Shown piece after piece: positions 51,096 through 60,107 of a stretch of DNA of 64,000 nt. The position numbers and the translations under genes are program-made. Every line of letters starts with the position of its first letter. The first letter of the stretch is position 1. This DNA comes from Candidatus Thiodiazotropha sp. (ex Monitilora ramsayi) (GTDB lineage: Bacteria > Pseudomonadota > Gammaproteobacteria > Chromatiales > Chromatiaceae), in contig JAHXIP010000014.1 of the NCBI GenBank assembly GCA_025655575.1, positions 1-64,000 of the forward strand. The letters run 5' to 3'. Below the pieces are notes generated by a model that saw nothing but the letters and a program-made list of their open reading frames with translations, searched no databases and was not told the origin of the DNA.

Positions 51096-51845
51096 TTATC
51101 CTAGTGGCTGATTGCGTGGGTCTGGCAGGATTCTGAGGCTTCGGAAAAGTCCGGATGGATACATGCCTTTACGTATCAAGCGCCATGCGATCATGCGAAC
51201 AATTCGCCAAGTGTCCGTCCAAGGTCTGTAGTGGCTTTCGCGTCCCTCTTTACGATAAATCGACTCTACCGGAATGGAGATACTATAAAAGTTGTTGTTT
51301 GCCGCTTCAATGAGTATTTCGCTCTCGTAGACAAAGCCATTCTGCTTTGTCGTGTCCAACTGTATGGAATGCAACATTTTATCCGGGTAGAGTCGAAAGC
51401 CGGACTGTGAATCGATGACCGGATAACCTGCTGCCCATGAAACCCAGAAATCAGCAAAACGGTTGGCGAAGAGACGGAGTTTTGGCGCATTTTGTCGCTG
51501 CTTGAGACGTGCTGCAATGATGATCGTGTTAGGACAGCTTTTCACAGTATCCAGTAGTTTTGGTATCTCTTCAGGGTTGTGTTGACCATCACCATCCAGT
51601 GTGATGATGGTTTTCGCATGTAGTGACAAGGCGTGGGAAAAACCGTATTGGAGGGCAGCGGCTTTGCCTTTGTTGCTTTCATGCCTGAGGAGATGAATGT
51701 CGAGATCCTGCAATCGCTGGGTTGTTCCGTCTGCTGAGCCATCATCAACCACGATCACCCGATCGACTTTATCCTGGGCTTGTAGCACGACCTCCCGGAT
51801 GGTGGCAGCTTCATTAAAGACAGGGATGACGAGGGCTGTATCCAT
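51096..51845 (-). CDS. GT2 glycosyltransferase
   Basis: 249 residues. The fold is that of the dolichol-phosphate-mannose synthase-like family: LVIPVFNEAATIREVV starts it, VIVVDDGSADGT and TLDGDGQHNPEEIP are the nucleotide and metal sites, and DSQSGFRLY follows. It is cytoplasmic or membrane-associated. In described aryl-polyene clusters a GT2-acyltransferase fusion protein is present; here the two activities are encoded apart. It may glycosylate the polyene product or its lipid. It begins three bases after the ketoreductase stop. Confidence 0.85.
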   Translation of the reverse strand: MDTALVIPVFNEAATIREVVLQAQDKVDRVIVVDDGSADGTTQRLQDLDIHLLRHESNKGKAAALQYGFSHALSLHAKTIITLDGDGQHNPEEIPKLLDTVKSCPNTIIIAARLKQRQNAPKLRLFANRFADFWVSWAAGYPVIDSQSGFRLYPDKMLHSIQLDTTKQNGFVYESEILIEAANNNFYSISIPVESIYRKEGRESHYRPWTDTWRIVRMIAWRLIRKGMYPSGLFRSLRILPDPRNQPLG

Positions 51846-51848
51846 CTT

Positions 51849-52568
51849 CTACGCCATCGCCCCATTGATTGAGAGTATTTGCCCCGAGATATAGCCCGCC
51901 TCTTGAGAAGCAAGATAGTTGACTAATGAAGCAACCTCTTCAGGTTTCCCCGCCCGCTTCATCGGGACAATCTGCTTGATGGCCTGATCATCAAATACCT
52001 GGTCTGTCAGATGGCCTGAAATAATCCCCGGTGCGATAGTGTTAACGGTGAGGCCACGGGAAGCGACTTCTATGGCAAGTGACTTACAGGCGCCATGCAG
52101 CCCGGCTTTAGCTGCTGCGTAGTTGGCCTGTCCCCTGTTTCCCATGATGCCTGCTATGGAAGAGATGGAAATGATCCGTCCCCAGCGCGTAGCCATCATC
52201 GGCAGTAACAGGGGTTGTGTGACATTGTAAAAACCATTTAGAGAGACATCGATGACACGCTGCCACTGGTTAGGTTGCATGCCTGCCAGTGGCGCATCGT
52301 CGTGGATGCCTGCATTATGGATCAGAATCTGTATAGGGCCGTCAGTGAGTAACTTCTCGATTGCCTGTGCGGCACTTTCCGTCTCCCTGACATCAAAACA
52401 GCAGGTTTCAGCAGAACCCCCCAGGCTTCGGATCTCCTCTACCAAAGTCTCTGCACGGTCCGGATTGCGGTTGGCATGTACGACGACATGGTGGCCGGCT
52501 GAGGCCAGCCTCAGGCAGATGGCGGAGCCAATATCGCCACTACCACCAGTGATAAGTGCACGCTTCAA
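51849..52568 (-). CDS. 3-oxoacyl-ACP reductase of the polyene cluster
   Basis: 239 residues of a FabG-type SDR. TGGSGDIG near residues 8-14 binds NADPH, NAG near 85 is kept, and the active-site Ser (about 137), Tyr150 and Lys154 (YAAAK) are intact. It should reduce the beta-keto step of each chain-extension cycle. It lies between a dehydratase and the GT2 gene with three-base gaps, in one operon with the ketosynthase. Homology alone would allow fatty-acid FabG; the context assigns it to the cluster. Confidence 0.9.
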   Translation of the reverse strand: MKRALITGGSGDIGSAICLRLASAGHHVVVHANRNPDRAETLVEEIRSLGGSAETCCFDVRETESAAQAIEKLLTDGPIQILIHNAGIHDDAPLAGMQPNQWQRVIDVSLNGFYNVTQPLLLPMMATRWGRIISISSIAGIMGNRGQANYAAAKAGLHGACKSLAIEVASRGLTVNTIAPGIISGHLTDQVFDDQAIKQIVPMKRAGKPEEVASLVNYLASQEAGYISGQILSINGAMA

Positions 52569-52571
52569 GGA

Positions 52572-53006
52572 CTATATCTCCCTATGTGCCATAACAGCCG
52601 CACTACCTTCGGCAACCGGGATGTGATTCAGGGTCAGATCAAAAGCATATAGAAGATTTCCCCCGTCAGCCAACAATTTCCGGGCAGTAATTTGTAAGGG
52701 AAACTCAGTATCGTCAAGGCGCTGGCGATAAAACTTCACTCCACGCAGGCTGACCAGAAATCCGGCGACGGGTGACTTGCCAGACTGCTTTGCCAATAAA
52801 CCGCCATGTAGGGCCATGACTTGAGCGCCATACTCCGCCGCATGAATGATGCTCAGCCGGTCATGATGCCGTAGTGGATTTTCAATGCTGACATGGGTGC
52901 CAGTGCTGCAAACCAGATGTTCTTCATCCCAATGAAGCAGTGTCTCTATGAGACACATGGCGCCTTCGTGGGGCATCAACTGGCAAATTTCCTGAGGGGT
53001 CAGCAT
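52572..53006 (-). CDS. hotdog-fold 3-hydroxyacyl-ACP dehydratase (polyene type)
   Basis: 144 residues. The opening LTPQEICQLMPHEGAMCLIE has the His near residue 13 expected of ApeP-like dehydratases. The rest is a hotdog fold with GFLVSLRGVKFYRQ. It probably removes water in each elongation cycle to give trans double bonds. Its start lies inside the end of the chain-length-factor gene (seven-base overlap). The cluster also has a second dehydratase of FabZ type. Confidence 0.85.
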   Translation of the reverse strand: MLTPQEICQLMPHEGAMCLIETLLHWDEEHLVCSTGTHVSIENPLRHHDRLSIIHAAEYGAQVMALHGGLLAKQSGKSPVAGFLVSLRGVKFYRQRLDDTEFPLQITARKLLADGGNLLYAFDLTLNHIPVAEGSAAVMAHREI

Positions 53007-53794
53007 TGGGCAAGCCCAACCTTTAGATTCAGGTCGGGTAGATAAGGCAAATTCAGAATGGTCTTGTTTCTTGCCGCCAGTGCTTCAAGCAGCGGGAGTG
53101 ATCTCGCTGCAGGACTCGCCAGTCGCTGTGCCTCCATCTGGGCGTGCTGCATTTTACTCTCCAACAGATCAGGCTGTGTCTCTATGTCAATGATCCCCAG
53201 GTTGTCCTTGCCTTCAACCTGGTTAGAGATCAGCAGTGAAACCGCAAAGGTCGAATCAATAGTGATGACCTCATTCAGTGGGGCCGGTGCAGGAAGATCA
53301 TAAGCCACCAACAAGACCGGCTTGTTTTCGATCACTGTCTGGGTGGCTGCGTCGAGAAGACCCGCAGAAAAGGTGCCGTCTGAACCTGCGAGGCTGGTGG
53401 AAGTCTGCTGATAACCTGCAGCAATGGACCAGTAGCCGGCAGGTGCGTTATGTACCGAGTTATGGAACTGGGTAGGAGAGACCGGTCGTTCATCTTGAGT
53501 CAGGGCAGTACAGATCTGGTTGATAATATCGAGGTCACCGTGAGTGGAGGCAAACACGGAGAGTAGTTCATCCTGCATTGGCACCTGGTCCAAAGCGTCA
53601 GCGGAGACCTCCAGTGCCAGTTTAATGGTGTTAGTGGTTCGCCTGCGCTCATTGGGTTTCAGCATGGCAGGTTTCAGCGGTGGCAAGGGTTCTTGTCGAT
53701 AAGGTGTCATTCCTTGCAAGACGGCGACAGATTCTCGCCAACCGGGTAGACCGGGCGCCATCAGGCCGACTGCATGAATAGCGACCCGAATCAT
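53000..53794 (-). CDS. beta-ketoacyl synthase-like chain-length factor
   Basis: 264 residues of the ketosynthase N-terminal-like family (PF13723 type). Where a catalytic ketosynthase has its Cys, this has TSLAGSDGTFSAG, so the nucleophile is absent. Such proteins pair with an active ketosynthase and set chain length. The sequence is short and ends NLKVGLAQC. It begins four bases into the end of the full ketosynthase (ATGA overlap), supporting a heterodimer made at equal amounts. Confidence 0.87.
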   Translation of the reverse strand: MIRVAIHAVGLMAPGLPGWRESVAVLQGMTPYRQEPLPPLKPAMLKPNERRRTTNTIKLALEVSADALDQVPMQDELLSVFASTHGDLDIINQICTALTQDERPVSPTQFHNSVHNAPAGYWSIAAGYQQTSTSLAGSDGTFSAGLLDAATQTVIENKPVLLVAYDLPAPAPLNEVITIDSTFAVSLLISNQVEGKDNLGIIDIETQPDLLESKMQHAQMEAQRLASPAARSLPLLEALAARNKTILNLPYLPDLNLKVGLAQC

Positions 53795-54984
53795 ACGGGT
53801 CGTCCAAACAGCAGGCTGCAGTTATTGCCGCCAAAACCGAAGGAGTTTGTCAGGGCATGGTTGAGCTTTCGTTGCTCTGCCGTGAGTGTCACGTTCGCAT
53901 ACAGCTCCGGGTCTGGATTTTCCGTTTGTAGATTCGGTGGAACCAGGTCGGAATTGAGACACAGCAGGGAGATGATCGCCTCTGTTATACCCGCTGCCCC
54001 CAGTGTATGACCGATAAAGCCCTTGGTCGAGCTGCAGCTGACCCGATTGCCGAAGCACTGGACCACAGCCTTGTCTTCCGCCAGGTCGTTAGCACGCGTG
54101 GCAGTACCGTGCAGGTTGATATAGTCAATGTCGTCCGGTGTGACACCAGCACGGTCCAGTGCCTGTTGCATGGCAAGCACGGCCCCGGCACCTTGTGGAT
54201 GAGGGGTGGACATATGATAGGCGTCACTCGATTCGCCGTAGCCCAAAAGCCTCGGTCCTGTAGGTGCAGCATCAGCTTTTTCGAGAAGTGCAAAACCTGC
54301 TGCCTCTCCAATGTTGATGCCCTGTCGATCGATGTCCCAGGGACGGCAGGGGGCCTCGGAGATCAGGTCCAGCGAGTTGAAACCATAGAGTGTGGTCATG
54401 CAGAGGGAATCGACGCCCCCCACTACTGCTGCATCGCATAGACCGGCCTCGATATATCGATGGGCAGTAGCAAATACCTTGGCGCTGGAAGAGCAGGCGG
54501 TGGAGATCGCCAATGCGGGTCCGCGCAGTCCTAGAAACGCCCTGGGAAATGAGGCGGAAGAGAATACATTGTGTGTTTTCTCGGGCTCGTAGTCAGCGCG
54601 TAATTGCCCCGTTGTCGGATTTTTATGCAGATAGGCCTGTTCGGTGGTGGCGATGCCTGAGGTACTGGTGCCGATAAAAATCCCGATTCGTTCTACACCA
54701 TATTGTGAGATGGCCCTGCCAACAGACTCAGAGAAATCGTCCTGTTGTAGCGCAAGATAGGCCAGGCGATTATTACGGCAGTCATACGTAGAGAGATTTT
54801 CCGGCAATACTATAGCTTCCAATCCATCGACCCGGCCGATCCATGTCTTCAGGCCGACATCCTCAAGATCACAGGGGCGCAAACCACTTCTTCCCTCCAA
54901 TAGGGCAACATGTGAGGCGTTGTTACCTCGTCCAAGGGCATTGGTCAGGGTATAGCTGGAAATAGTGAGTGGTGAGATTGCCAT
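53791..54984 (-). CDS. beta-ketoacyl-ACP synthase of the polyene cluster
   Basis: 397 residues of a FabF/KAS type ketosynthase. The catalytic triad is intact: Cys164 (AISTACSSS), His292 (NLHGTATR) and His326 (KGFIGHTLGAAG). It should condense malonyl units onto the starter. It is the only complete ketosynthase in the cluster, whereas described aryl-polyene clusters usually have at least two. A weak promoter (55034-55062) lies before it, so this half of the cluster may be transcribed separately. Confidence 0.93.
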   Translation of the reverse strand: MAISPLTISSYTLTNALGRGNNASHVALLEGRSGLRPCDLEDVGLKTWIGRVDGLEAIVLPENLSTYDCRNNRLAYLALQQDDFSESVGRAISQYGVERIGIFIGTSTSGIATTEQAYLHKNPTTGQLRADYEPEKTHNVFSSASFPRAFLGLRGPALAISTACSSSAKVFATAHRYIEAGLCDAAVVGGVDSLCMTTLYGFNSLDLISEAPCRPWDIDRQGINIGEAAGFALLEKADAAPTGPRLLGYGESSDAYHMSTPHPQGAGAVLAMQQALDRAGVTPDDIDYINLHGTATRANDLAEDKAVVQCFGNRVSCSSTKGFIGHTLGAAGITEAIISLLCLNSDLVPPNLQTENPDPELYANVTLTAEQRKLNHALTNSFGFGGNNCSLLFGRPV

Positions 54985-55033
54985 CGTTATCTGTCATCGC
55001 TGGATCAGGCAGTCGTGCATGCGACAGCCGCAC

Positions 55034-55062
55034 ATTATGCGAGTCCTGATGGCGCAGCACAA
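55034..55062 (-). promoter_or_regulatory. possible promoter for the ketosynthase operon
   Basis: On the minus strand CATAAT (-10) follows TTGTGC (-35) by 17 bases, in the 146-base gap between the ligase and ketosynthase genes. The -10 is good and the -35 poor. Confidence 0.4.
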
Positions 55063-55130
55063 TGGTGATGAAGAGATTCTTTATGACAGTTTAGGAATAA
55101 AATTCCTCTTGCGACATATGGATCCAGTGT

Positions 55131-56492
55131 TCAGGCATTTTCTTGATTGGACTGATTATCATTTCGCAGGGAATTCAGTAATGCTTCAAGCGCACTCTTC
55201 GGTAATTTACCGGTGGCGTTGCGTGGAAGTGACTCGACCAGATGCAGCGGTCGGGGCAGGAAGACTTCATCGATCGAGTTCGCCAACGCTTGCAAGATCT
55301 CTCGCTTCGTCAGTGAAGGTGCCACCACGAGAGCCGATAGGCGTAGATTTTCCCTCCTATTACCTTCGGGTAATAGGAAGGTGCCATCGATCACGCCCGG
55401 AATATGGGTCAATTGATGATTAAGGTCACTCAGCGAGGCCCGCTTTCCTGCAATTTTTAGTATGTCGCTGTCGCGTCCCAGCAGTTGGAAGCTGTTATCG
55501 GCATTGAGCTGGATATGGTCGTTGAGCATTATTTTATCGGTTAAATGTCCCCCTTCAACTTCGCAGCCTTCCGTATGGGTATGGATCTCGATGCCGTCAT
55601 AGAGCTTCCATAGGGCATCGACCGCCGTATGCCTGCCTGCTATGGATCCTGTTTCTGTTGATCCGTAGATCTCGAAGACTTGTGTATCCATTTGCTGCTC
55701 GGCTTCAGTAGCCAACGACTGTGTAAGTGGTGCAGTGGCGGAGATGATGAATGCTATAGAAGGCCAATCGAGCCCTGCAGCGACACAGGCACGAAGGTGA
55801 AGCGGTGTCGTGACCAGTACCCGTGGGCCAGGTAACCGTGACAGTGCCTGGCAGATATCCGCAGGAAAAAAAGGGCGTCCCGTGTCGATGCCGATGGCGC
55901 CCTGCCATGGAAAAATAATAGCGGTGGCAAGACCGTACATGTGTTGTGAGGGCACGGTAGCCACAATGCTCTTGATGCTGTGTGTGTTAAATGGAAAGTG
56001 TGCCAGGGCAAGCGCTGCTTCTGTCTTCAGATTGTCCCAGCTTTTAGGATGCATTTTGGGTTTGCCGGTGCTCCCTGAAGTAAAGAGGATTGCCGCTGTT
56101 TGATCGGGTTCTAACAATACCGATCCCGATTTTAACGGAGGTTTACCTTGCATCAGATCTTTGTAGTTGATGTGCGAAGTGGCGATTTCCCCAGTCGGTT
56201 GCTCTGTCAGACAATAGCTATCCGGAAAATCTTCCAGCAGGTTATTGACCGCTCCTGCCGTTGCGTTTTGCGGCATCAGGGTGATTTGTCTGCGTCGCAG
56301 GGCCGCAGCAAAGCCCACCATGAAGCGATAGCGGTCATCACAGAGGTTGAACACGTAGCGATGGTCCGGCAGACCATTGGCGGCCCGCTCCACATCGAGG
56401 AGAAAGTCCGCTGCTGAGATGGGCTGGCCCCTCCGAAAGGCAACGGTCTGTGCCGGTTGGTGGTGTAGCAGCTGGGTATTATTTCCTTTCAT
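55131..56492 (-). CDS. AMP-dependent acyl ligase (starter loading)
   Basis: 453 residues of the ANL superfamily. Core motifs are LFTSGSTGKPKM, VFEIYGSTETGS, GRDSDILKIAGKRASLSD and the A10 lysine region PRNATGKLPKS. It should activate a carboxylic acid (by analogy an aromatic acid) as an adenylate and transfer it to the ACP or CoA. The ATG at 56492 overlaps the upstream stop by ATGA and has GGAAG in front; the ATG at 56507 has no site. The protein is shorter than typical CoA ligases. The substrate is not proven. Confidence 0.88.
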   Translation of the reverse strand: MKGNNTQLLHHQPAQTVAFRRGQPISAADFLLDVERAANGLPDHRYVFNLCDDRYRFMVGFAAALRRRQITLMPQNATAGAVNNLLEDFPDSYCLTEQPTGEIATSHINYKDLMQGKPPLKSGSVLLEPDQTAAILFTSGSTGKPKMHPKSWDNLKTEAALALAHFPFNTHSIKSIVATVPSQHMYGLATAIIFPWQGAIGIDTGRPFFPADICQALSRLPGPRVLVTTPLHLRACVAAGLDWPSIAFIISATAPLTQSLATEAEQQMDTQVFEIYGSTETGSIAGRHTAVDALWKLYDGIEIHTHTEGCEVEGGHLTDKIMLNDHIQLNADNSFQLLGRDSDILKIAGKRASLSDLNHQLTHIPGVIDGTFLLPEGNRRENLRLSALVVAPSLTKREILQALANSIDEVFLPRPLHLVESLPRNATGKLPKSALEALLNSLRNDNQSNQENA

Positions 56493-57154
56493 ATCAGCTT
56501 CCGCCATTCGATACGTCGTAGTGACAATAGAAAGGCTGTAAATCCTGGATGTTTCAGATGGGGGAGTTTGTGTATGCGTACGCGGTATTCAATAAAAAAA
56601 ACCAATCCAATCAGTGCGTAGTTTATAAAATTGGTGAACAACGACCAAATTTCAGGTGTGGCAAAAAAAGCCAGTAGTACGCTCTCCACTATCATGATCA
56701 TAAACAGGGCTGACCAGAGAACCGTGACACCATAGGTATAGCGTATAGCAATAGGATCGAGCTTGTGTCCGTGCATTATCTCAGCGAAGCGTGAAATCAG
56801 TGGTTGTTTCCCCGGTAACAGGGTGCTGGAGAAAAGCATGAAAAGTATGCCATTGATCAGAATGGGGGGCAGCTTCAGTACCAGCACAGGATCGCCCGCT
56901 TGTGTGTAGAGCCAAGCAGCAAGCATTCCCCCGCCTGAGAGAAAGAACCATCCAATCCGGTGTTTGTTGGCAAGCATACTTAGGCCTGATAGCCATATCA
57001 GACCAAGTAGAATAGTGGCGGCAGGCAGCAGGCTTCCATTGTCCAGTATCCCGAGGTGGAGTGTCAGCGGATAGGCGATCAGTAACAACAGCAAAGTTCT
57101 GTGTAACCATTGATGGAAACGGTGTGTCGTTGGCAGGGATACCTGATCGGTCAT
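56489..57154 (-). CDS. COG4648 membrane protein of polyene clusters
   Basis: 221 residues with about six hydrophobic segments (for example LLLLLIAYPLTLHLGIL, SVLLAFFATPEIW and FINYALIGLVFFIEYRV). From memory it matches the COG4648 membrane protein regularly found in aryl-polyene clusters, with unknown function. The ATG at 57154 overlaps the MMPL stop by ATGA; the longer frame reaching 57565 is the MMPL gene read in another frame. It lies in the tightly coupled operon. Confidence 0.8.
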   Translation of the reverse strand: MTDQVSLPTTHRFHQWLHRTLLLLLIAYPLTLHLGILDNGSLLPAATILLGLIWLSGLSMLANKHRIGWFFLSGGGMLAAWLYTQAGDPVLVLKLPPILINGILFMLFSSTLLPGKQPLISRFAEIMHGHKLDPIAIRYTYGVTVLWSALFMIMIVESVLLAFFATPEIWSLFTNFINYALIGLVFFIEYRVRIHKLPHLKHPGFTAFLLSLRRIEWRKLI

Positions 57155-59511
57155 CGGTGGATGGCCGCTTTCGGCGCAGAGGCTGAAATGGAAAATGTGT
57201 AGGTGGTCAGAAAACTCATGCTGACACCGGTAGCAACGGTCACACCAATGGCATGCAGAACGGGAATGCTGGATGTGGCAAGAATTGTAAAGACACTGAT
57301 TGTGCTTAAAGCACAAACTCCCAGGGCATGCAGTGTACTGTTTCTTTCGATTTGATCGTGGGGTTTGCGGGAGAAGAAGAGGCTGTAGTCGATACCGATG
57401 CCCAATACCAGCATGAGAGAGATCAGATGAAAGAGGTTCATGGCCTCTCCCGTCAGTCGCAGTAGGGAGATAGTCAGCAGAATAGCCAGGGCTATTGGTG
57501 ACAGGGTGGCTATTGCTTGCCGCAGTGATCTTAGACCTACCCAGAGGATAACCAGCATCAAACAAACACCGAGCAGGACATGCTGAATAACCTCATTTCG
57601 AAAGTCTCCGATTAGCCGGCTTGTTTCTTTGCGAAGATTGAAATATTGCACACCGGGCAGCCCTTTGTTTAGTCGGTATGAAAGGGCATCACTATCGATC
57701 ACGTGTTGTAGTGGAGCCAGTGCCAGCCAACCATCCGTTGTTTGCCGGATAAACGGTGCAAGGCGATCCAGCAATAGTGTGTCTTTTGTCATCTCATAGG
57801 TCAGTGGAGAAAGTGACCGGCTGGCCTTGATGTCTTTAACAAAGGGGGCAAAGGCATCTGGGCGAAAAGGCAACCCTTCGAGAGACTGTTGAACACGTTG
57901 AGTTAACAGATCCGGCTCTGGTAAGCGGGACTGTCGTTGACGCTGCAACTGCTGACTCGGTAAATAATCACAGAGTAGTGTGGCGCCACCCAGTAATTGA
58001 TCCTCCATGGCGGTTTGAATGACCTGTTTCAGTGACTCGCAACGTTGCAGTAACTGTTCCATGTCACTCCCTTTTATCAGGATCATCTGATTAGTTTCGT
58101 TGGCTTCGAGTTGTTTTCTCAGATCACGGTCCTGAGTTATCAGGGATGCCGGCAGAGGCGAGAGCACCGCAATATCGTCATTCCAAAGATCACGCGATGA
58201 GAGCATCGACCACAGGATAATAACAATGGAAGCAAGTATGAGCGTGATGGGTAACCGATGATGCCGATTGGCCAGTAATGAGACCAGGGCAGCTCCCCTG
58301 TGTTGAGGCGGGATGAATGACTTGGTGTAAAGATGTGGTAATAAATAGCGGCTGCTGAGTGCGGCGGTCATCAGCCCGATCAGGGTAAAGATACCAAGTT
58401 GTTTCAGACCCTCGAAAGCAGTGGTGATCAACACCAGGTAACCCAGGCAGGTTGTGATGACACCTAGCCCCAGTGTGCGCCAGATGCGCATCATGGCGTC
58501 GACGGGATGCTCTCTATCTTGGATATGGCTGAAGAGATGGACGGGATAATCCAGCGTGACGCCCAGCAGTGTTATGCCGAAGGCGAGTGTGATGCCGTGG
58601 AGCTCATCGAAGATCCAACTGGTGACGACTATCGATATCAATACGGCACTGAAAAGAGGTAGCGCGGCATAGAGCAGATAGGGGATATACCGGTAGGCGA
58701 GGAAGAGTAGCGTGGCGATGGCTAAAGTGGCGAAAAGACTGAGTAGGCGGCTCTCTCTTTCGATGATGTTTTTGGCTTGTACACTAAAGGCGCCGGGACC
58801 GCTGATGATCAGTTCATACTGGCCTGATGTATCAAGTTGCTCGAATGCAACTCGAATCTGTTTAAGCATTGATTGGTTCTGTTCGATGGAGAGCCCGTTT
58901 CCTCTGGTCTCAGCCAGAAGGATAGCCATATCGCCTTTACGTGAAGCCCAGACCCCTTCTGAGCGTTTAACGTGTTTCTGTGACTGCCATTGGCTGAGCA
59001 TGGCGGCATAGGCACTGGTGGGGTCACGAGGTAGTAGCGATTTGAATGGTGAGGGAATGGGAGATTGCAGTTCCTTGAGCCGAGTTTGAAGTGCGTTGCT
59101 TAAACTGTCTTGTGAGAAAGTTGCCTCTGGATTGAGAAGATAGCGATAATCGAATAGACGAGAATCGATCTCGAAATTGCTGGGTGTACCATTCTCAACC
59201 CGTTTGAACAGGTCGCCTTGACGCAGGGTGCCGAGTAAAGACTGACTGAGATTAGCCCGCTGAAAAGCATCGCCACCGCTGATCGCCATCAGCAGGATGC
59301 GCGTCGCGTATCCCTGATGGAGTTCCGACAGTAAAAACTGTTGCTCGAAAGAGTCGCCGTCCGGCAGGAAAAGGCTGAGGTCGGAGCGCAGCTTTGTCTG
59401 TTGGCTTATCCACCAGCCACCCAGGATCAGCGCACCCAGCCAGAGGATGAGAAGCGTGTGGCTTTTAGTTTTCACGTGGTGTGTGAAGCTGGGTAATGAT
59501 TCGGTCTCCAC
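57151..59511 (-). CDS. MMPL/RND-family lipid exporter
   Basis: About 786 residues with roughly twelve membrane segments and two large periplasmic loops, the layout of MMPL and RND transporters. LRSDLSLFLPDG lies in the first loop, DELHGITLAFGITLLGVTLDYPVHL and LMLVLGIGIDYSLFFSRKP are the paired transport motifs. In polyene clusters the exporter is thought to move the lipid-linked product across the inner membrane. The start is uncertain: a GTG at 59511 overlaps the LolA-like gene by 47 bases, and a GTG at 59475 by 11. Neither has a good ribosome binding site. Confidence 0.9.
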   Translation of the reverse strand: METESLPSFTHHVKTKSHTLLILWLGALILGGWWISQQTKLRSDLSLFLPDGDSFEQQFLLSELHQGYATRILLMAISGGDAFQRANLSQSLLGTLRQGDLFKRVENGTPSNFEIDSRLFDYRYLLNPEATFSQDSLSNALQTRLKELQSPIPSPFKSLLPRDPTSAYAAMLSQWQSQKHVKRSEGVWASRKGDMAILLAETRGNGLSIEQNQSMLKQIRVAFEQLDTSGQYELIISGPGAFSVQAKNIIERESRLLSLFATLAIATLLFLAYRYIPYLLYAALPLFSAVLISIVVTSWIFDELHGITLAFGITLLGVTLDYPVHLFSHIQDREHPVDAMMRIWRTLGLGVITTCLGYLVLITTAFEGLKQLGIFTLIGLMTAALSSRYLLPHLYTKSFIPPQHRGAALVSLLANRHHRLPITLILASIVIILWSMLSSRDLWNDDIAVLSPLPASLITQDRDLRKQLEANETNQMILIKGSDMEQLLQRCESLKQVIQTAMEDQLLGGATLLCDYLPSQQLQRQRQSRLPEPDLLTQRVQQSLEGLPFRPDAFAPFVKDIKASRSLSPLTYEMTKDTLLLDRLAPFIRQTTDGWLALAPLQHVIDSDALSYRLNKGLPGVQYFNLRKETSRLIGDFRNEVIQHVLLGVCLMLVILWVGLRSLRQAIATLSPIALAILLTISLLRLTGEAMNLFHLISLMLVLGIGIDYSLFFSRKPHDQIERNSTLHALGVCALSTISVFTILATSSIPVLHAIGVTVATGVSMSFLTTYTFSISASAPKAAIHR

Positions 59512-60061
59512 CCTGTTCGGTCACGACAAATTTTCGAATATCTGCGTGCTGTCCAGTGACTTCTATCTGTGAAACCTGTTGTGAGAGCGTCGATTCTCTA
59601 GGCAATAGTGTGAGCTGCCAGTCATTGTAACTCCCTTTCAGTCGGGTCTCGAAATAGACGGAAAGAGCAGGTAAATCACCCGCAAGCACCGCTCTCAGGG
59701 AAGCAATATAGGCCAATAACTGGGGGGAGTGATCCAGCAACAGGGTTTCCATGCTGCCATCGGATCTTCGGATGGTTAAGCGGCTCCCTTCTATCCCATA
59801 TCCGAGACCGTGTGGCGGGTCGAATTGTTTGCTCAGGCTGTTTGGTGCACTAAATGAGAGTGTGCCCTGTGACTCCAGTGCATGATTTAAGAGAGAGAGC
59901 TCGCGGGTTTCGGTGAAGCGGGTTTCCCGATGCTCGATCTCAGAGAGTTGCAGCATAAGTTGAGCGAGAGTCCAGGTAGATGTTTCTGCCTGAATCTGGG
60001 TTGTCAGGAGCAGGCCAAGCAGTAGTACTGCACGGCTCAAGAATCTCTGACCAATAGTCAT
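59465..60061 (-). CDS. LolA-like lipoprotein-carrier family protein
   Basis: 198 residues. A signal peptide (LLLGLLLTTQIQAE) precedes a periplasmic LolA-like fold, with LSEIEHRETRFTETRELSLL, GTLSFSAPNSLSKQFDPPHG and LSVYFETRLKGSYNDWQL. In polyene clusters such a protein is thought to ferry the lipid through the periplasm between the exporter and the outer membrane. The ATG at 60061 has GGAG at normal distance. It is about 46 bases after the acyltransferase stop. Confidence 0.85.
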   Translation of the reverse strand: MTIGQRFLSRAVLLLGLLLTTQIQAETSTWTLAQLMLQLSEIEHRETRFTETRELSLLNHALESQGTLSFSAPNSLSKQFDPPHGLGYGIEGSRLTIRRSDGSMETLLLDHSPQLLAYIASLRAVLAGDLPALSVYFETRLKGSYNDWQLTLLPRESTLSQQVSQIEVTGQHADIRKFVVTEQGGDRIITQLHTPREN

Positions 60062-60107
60062 GTCATAACTCCATCTGGATCAACAACCATACCCGGTATC
60101 TGTCTGG

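Noticed and set aside
54994..55035. 13-codon cysteine-rich frame before the ketosynthase
   Set aside because: It overlaps the -10 of the only promoter, so it would not be translated.
57155..57565. N-terminal extension of the COG4648 gene
   Set aside because: It is MMPL coding sequence in another frame; the ATG at 57154 fits the operon.
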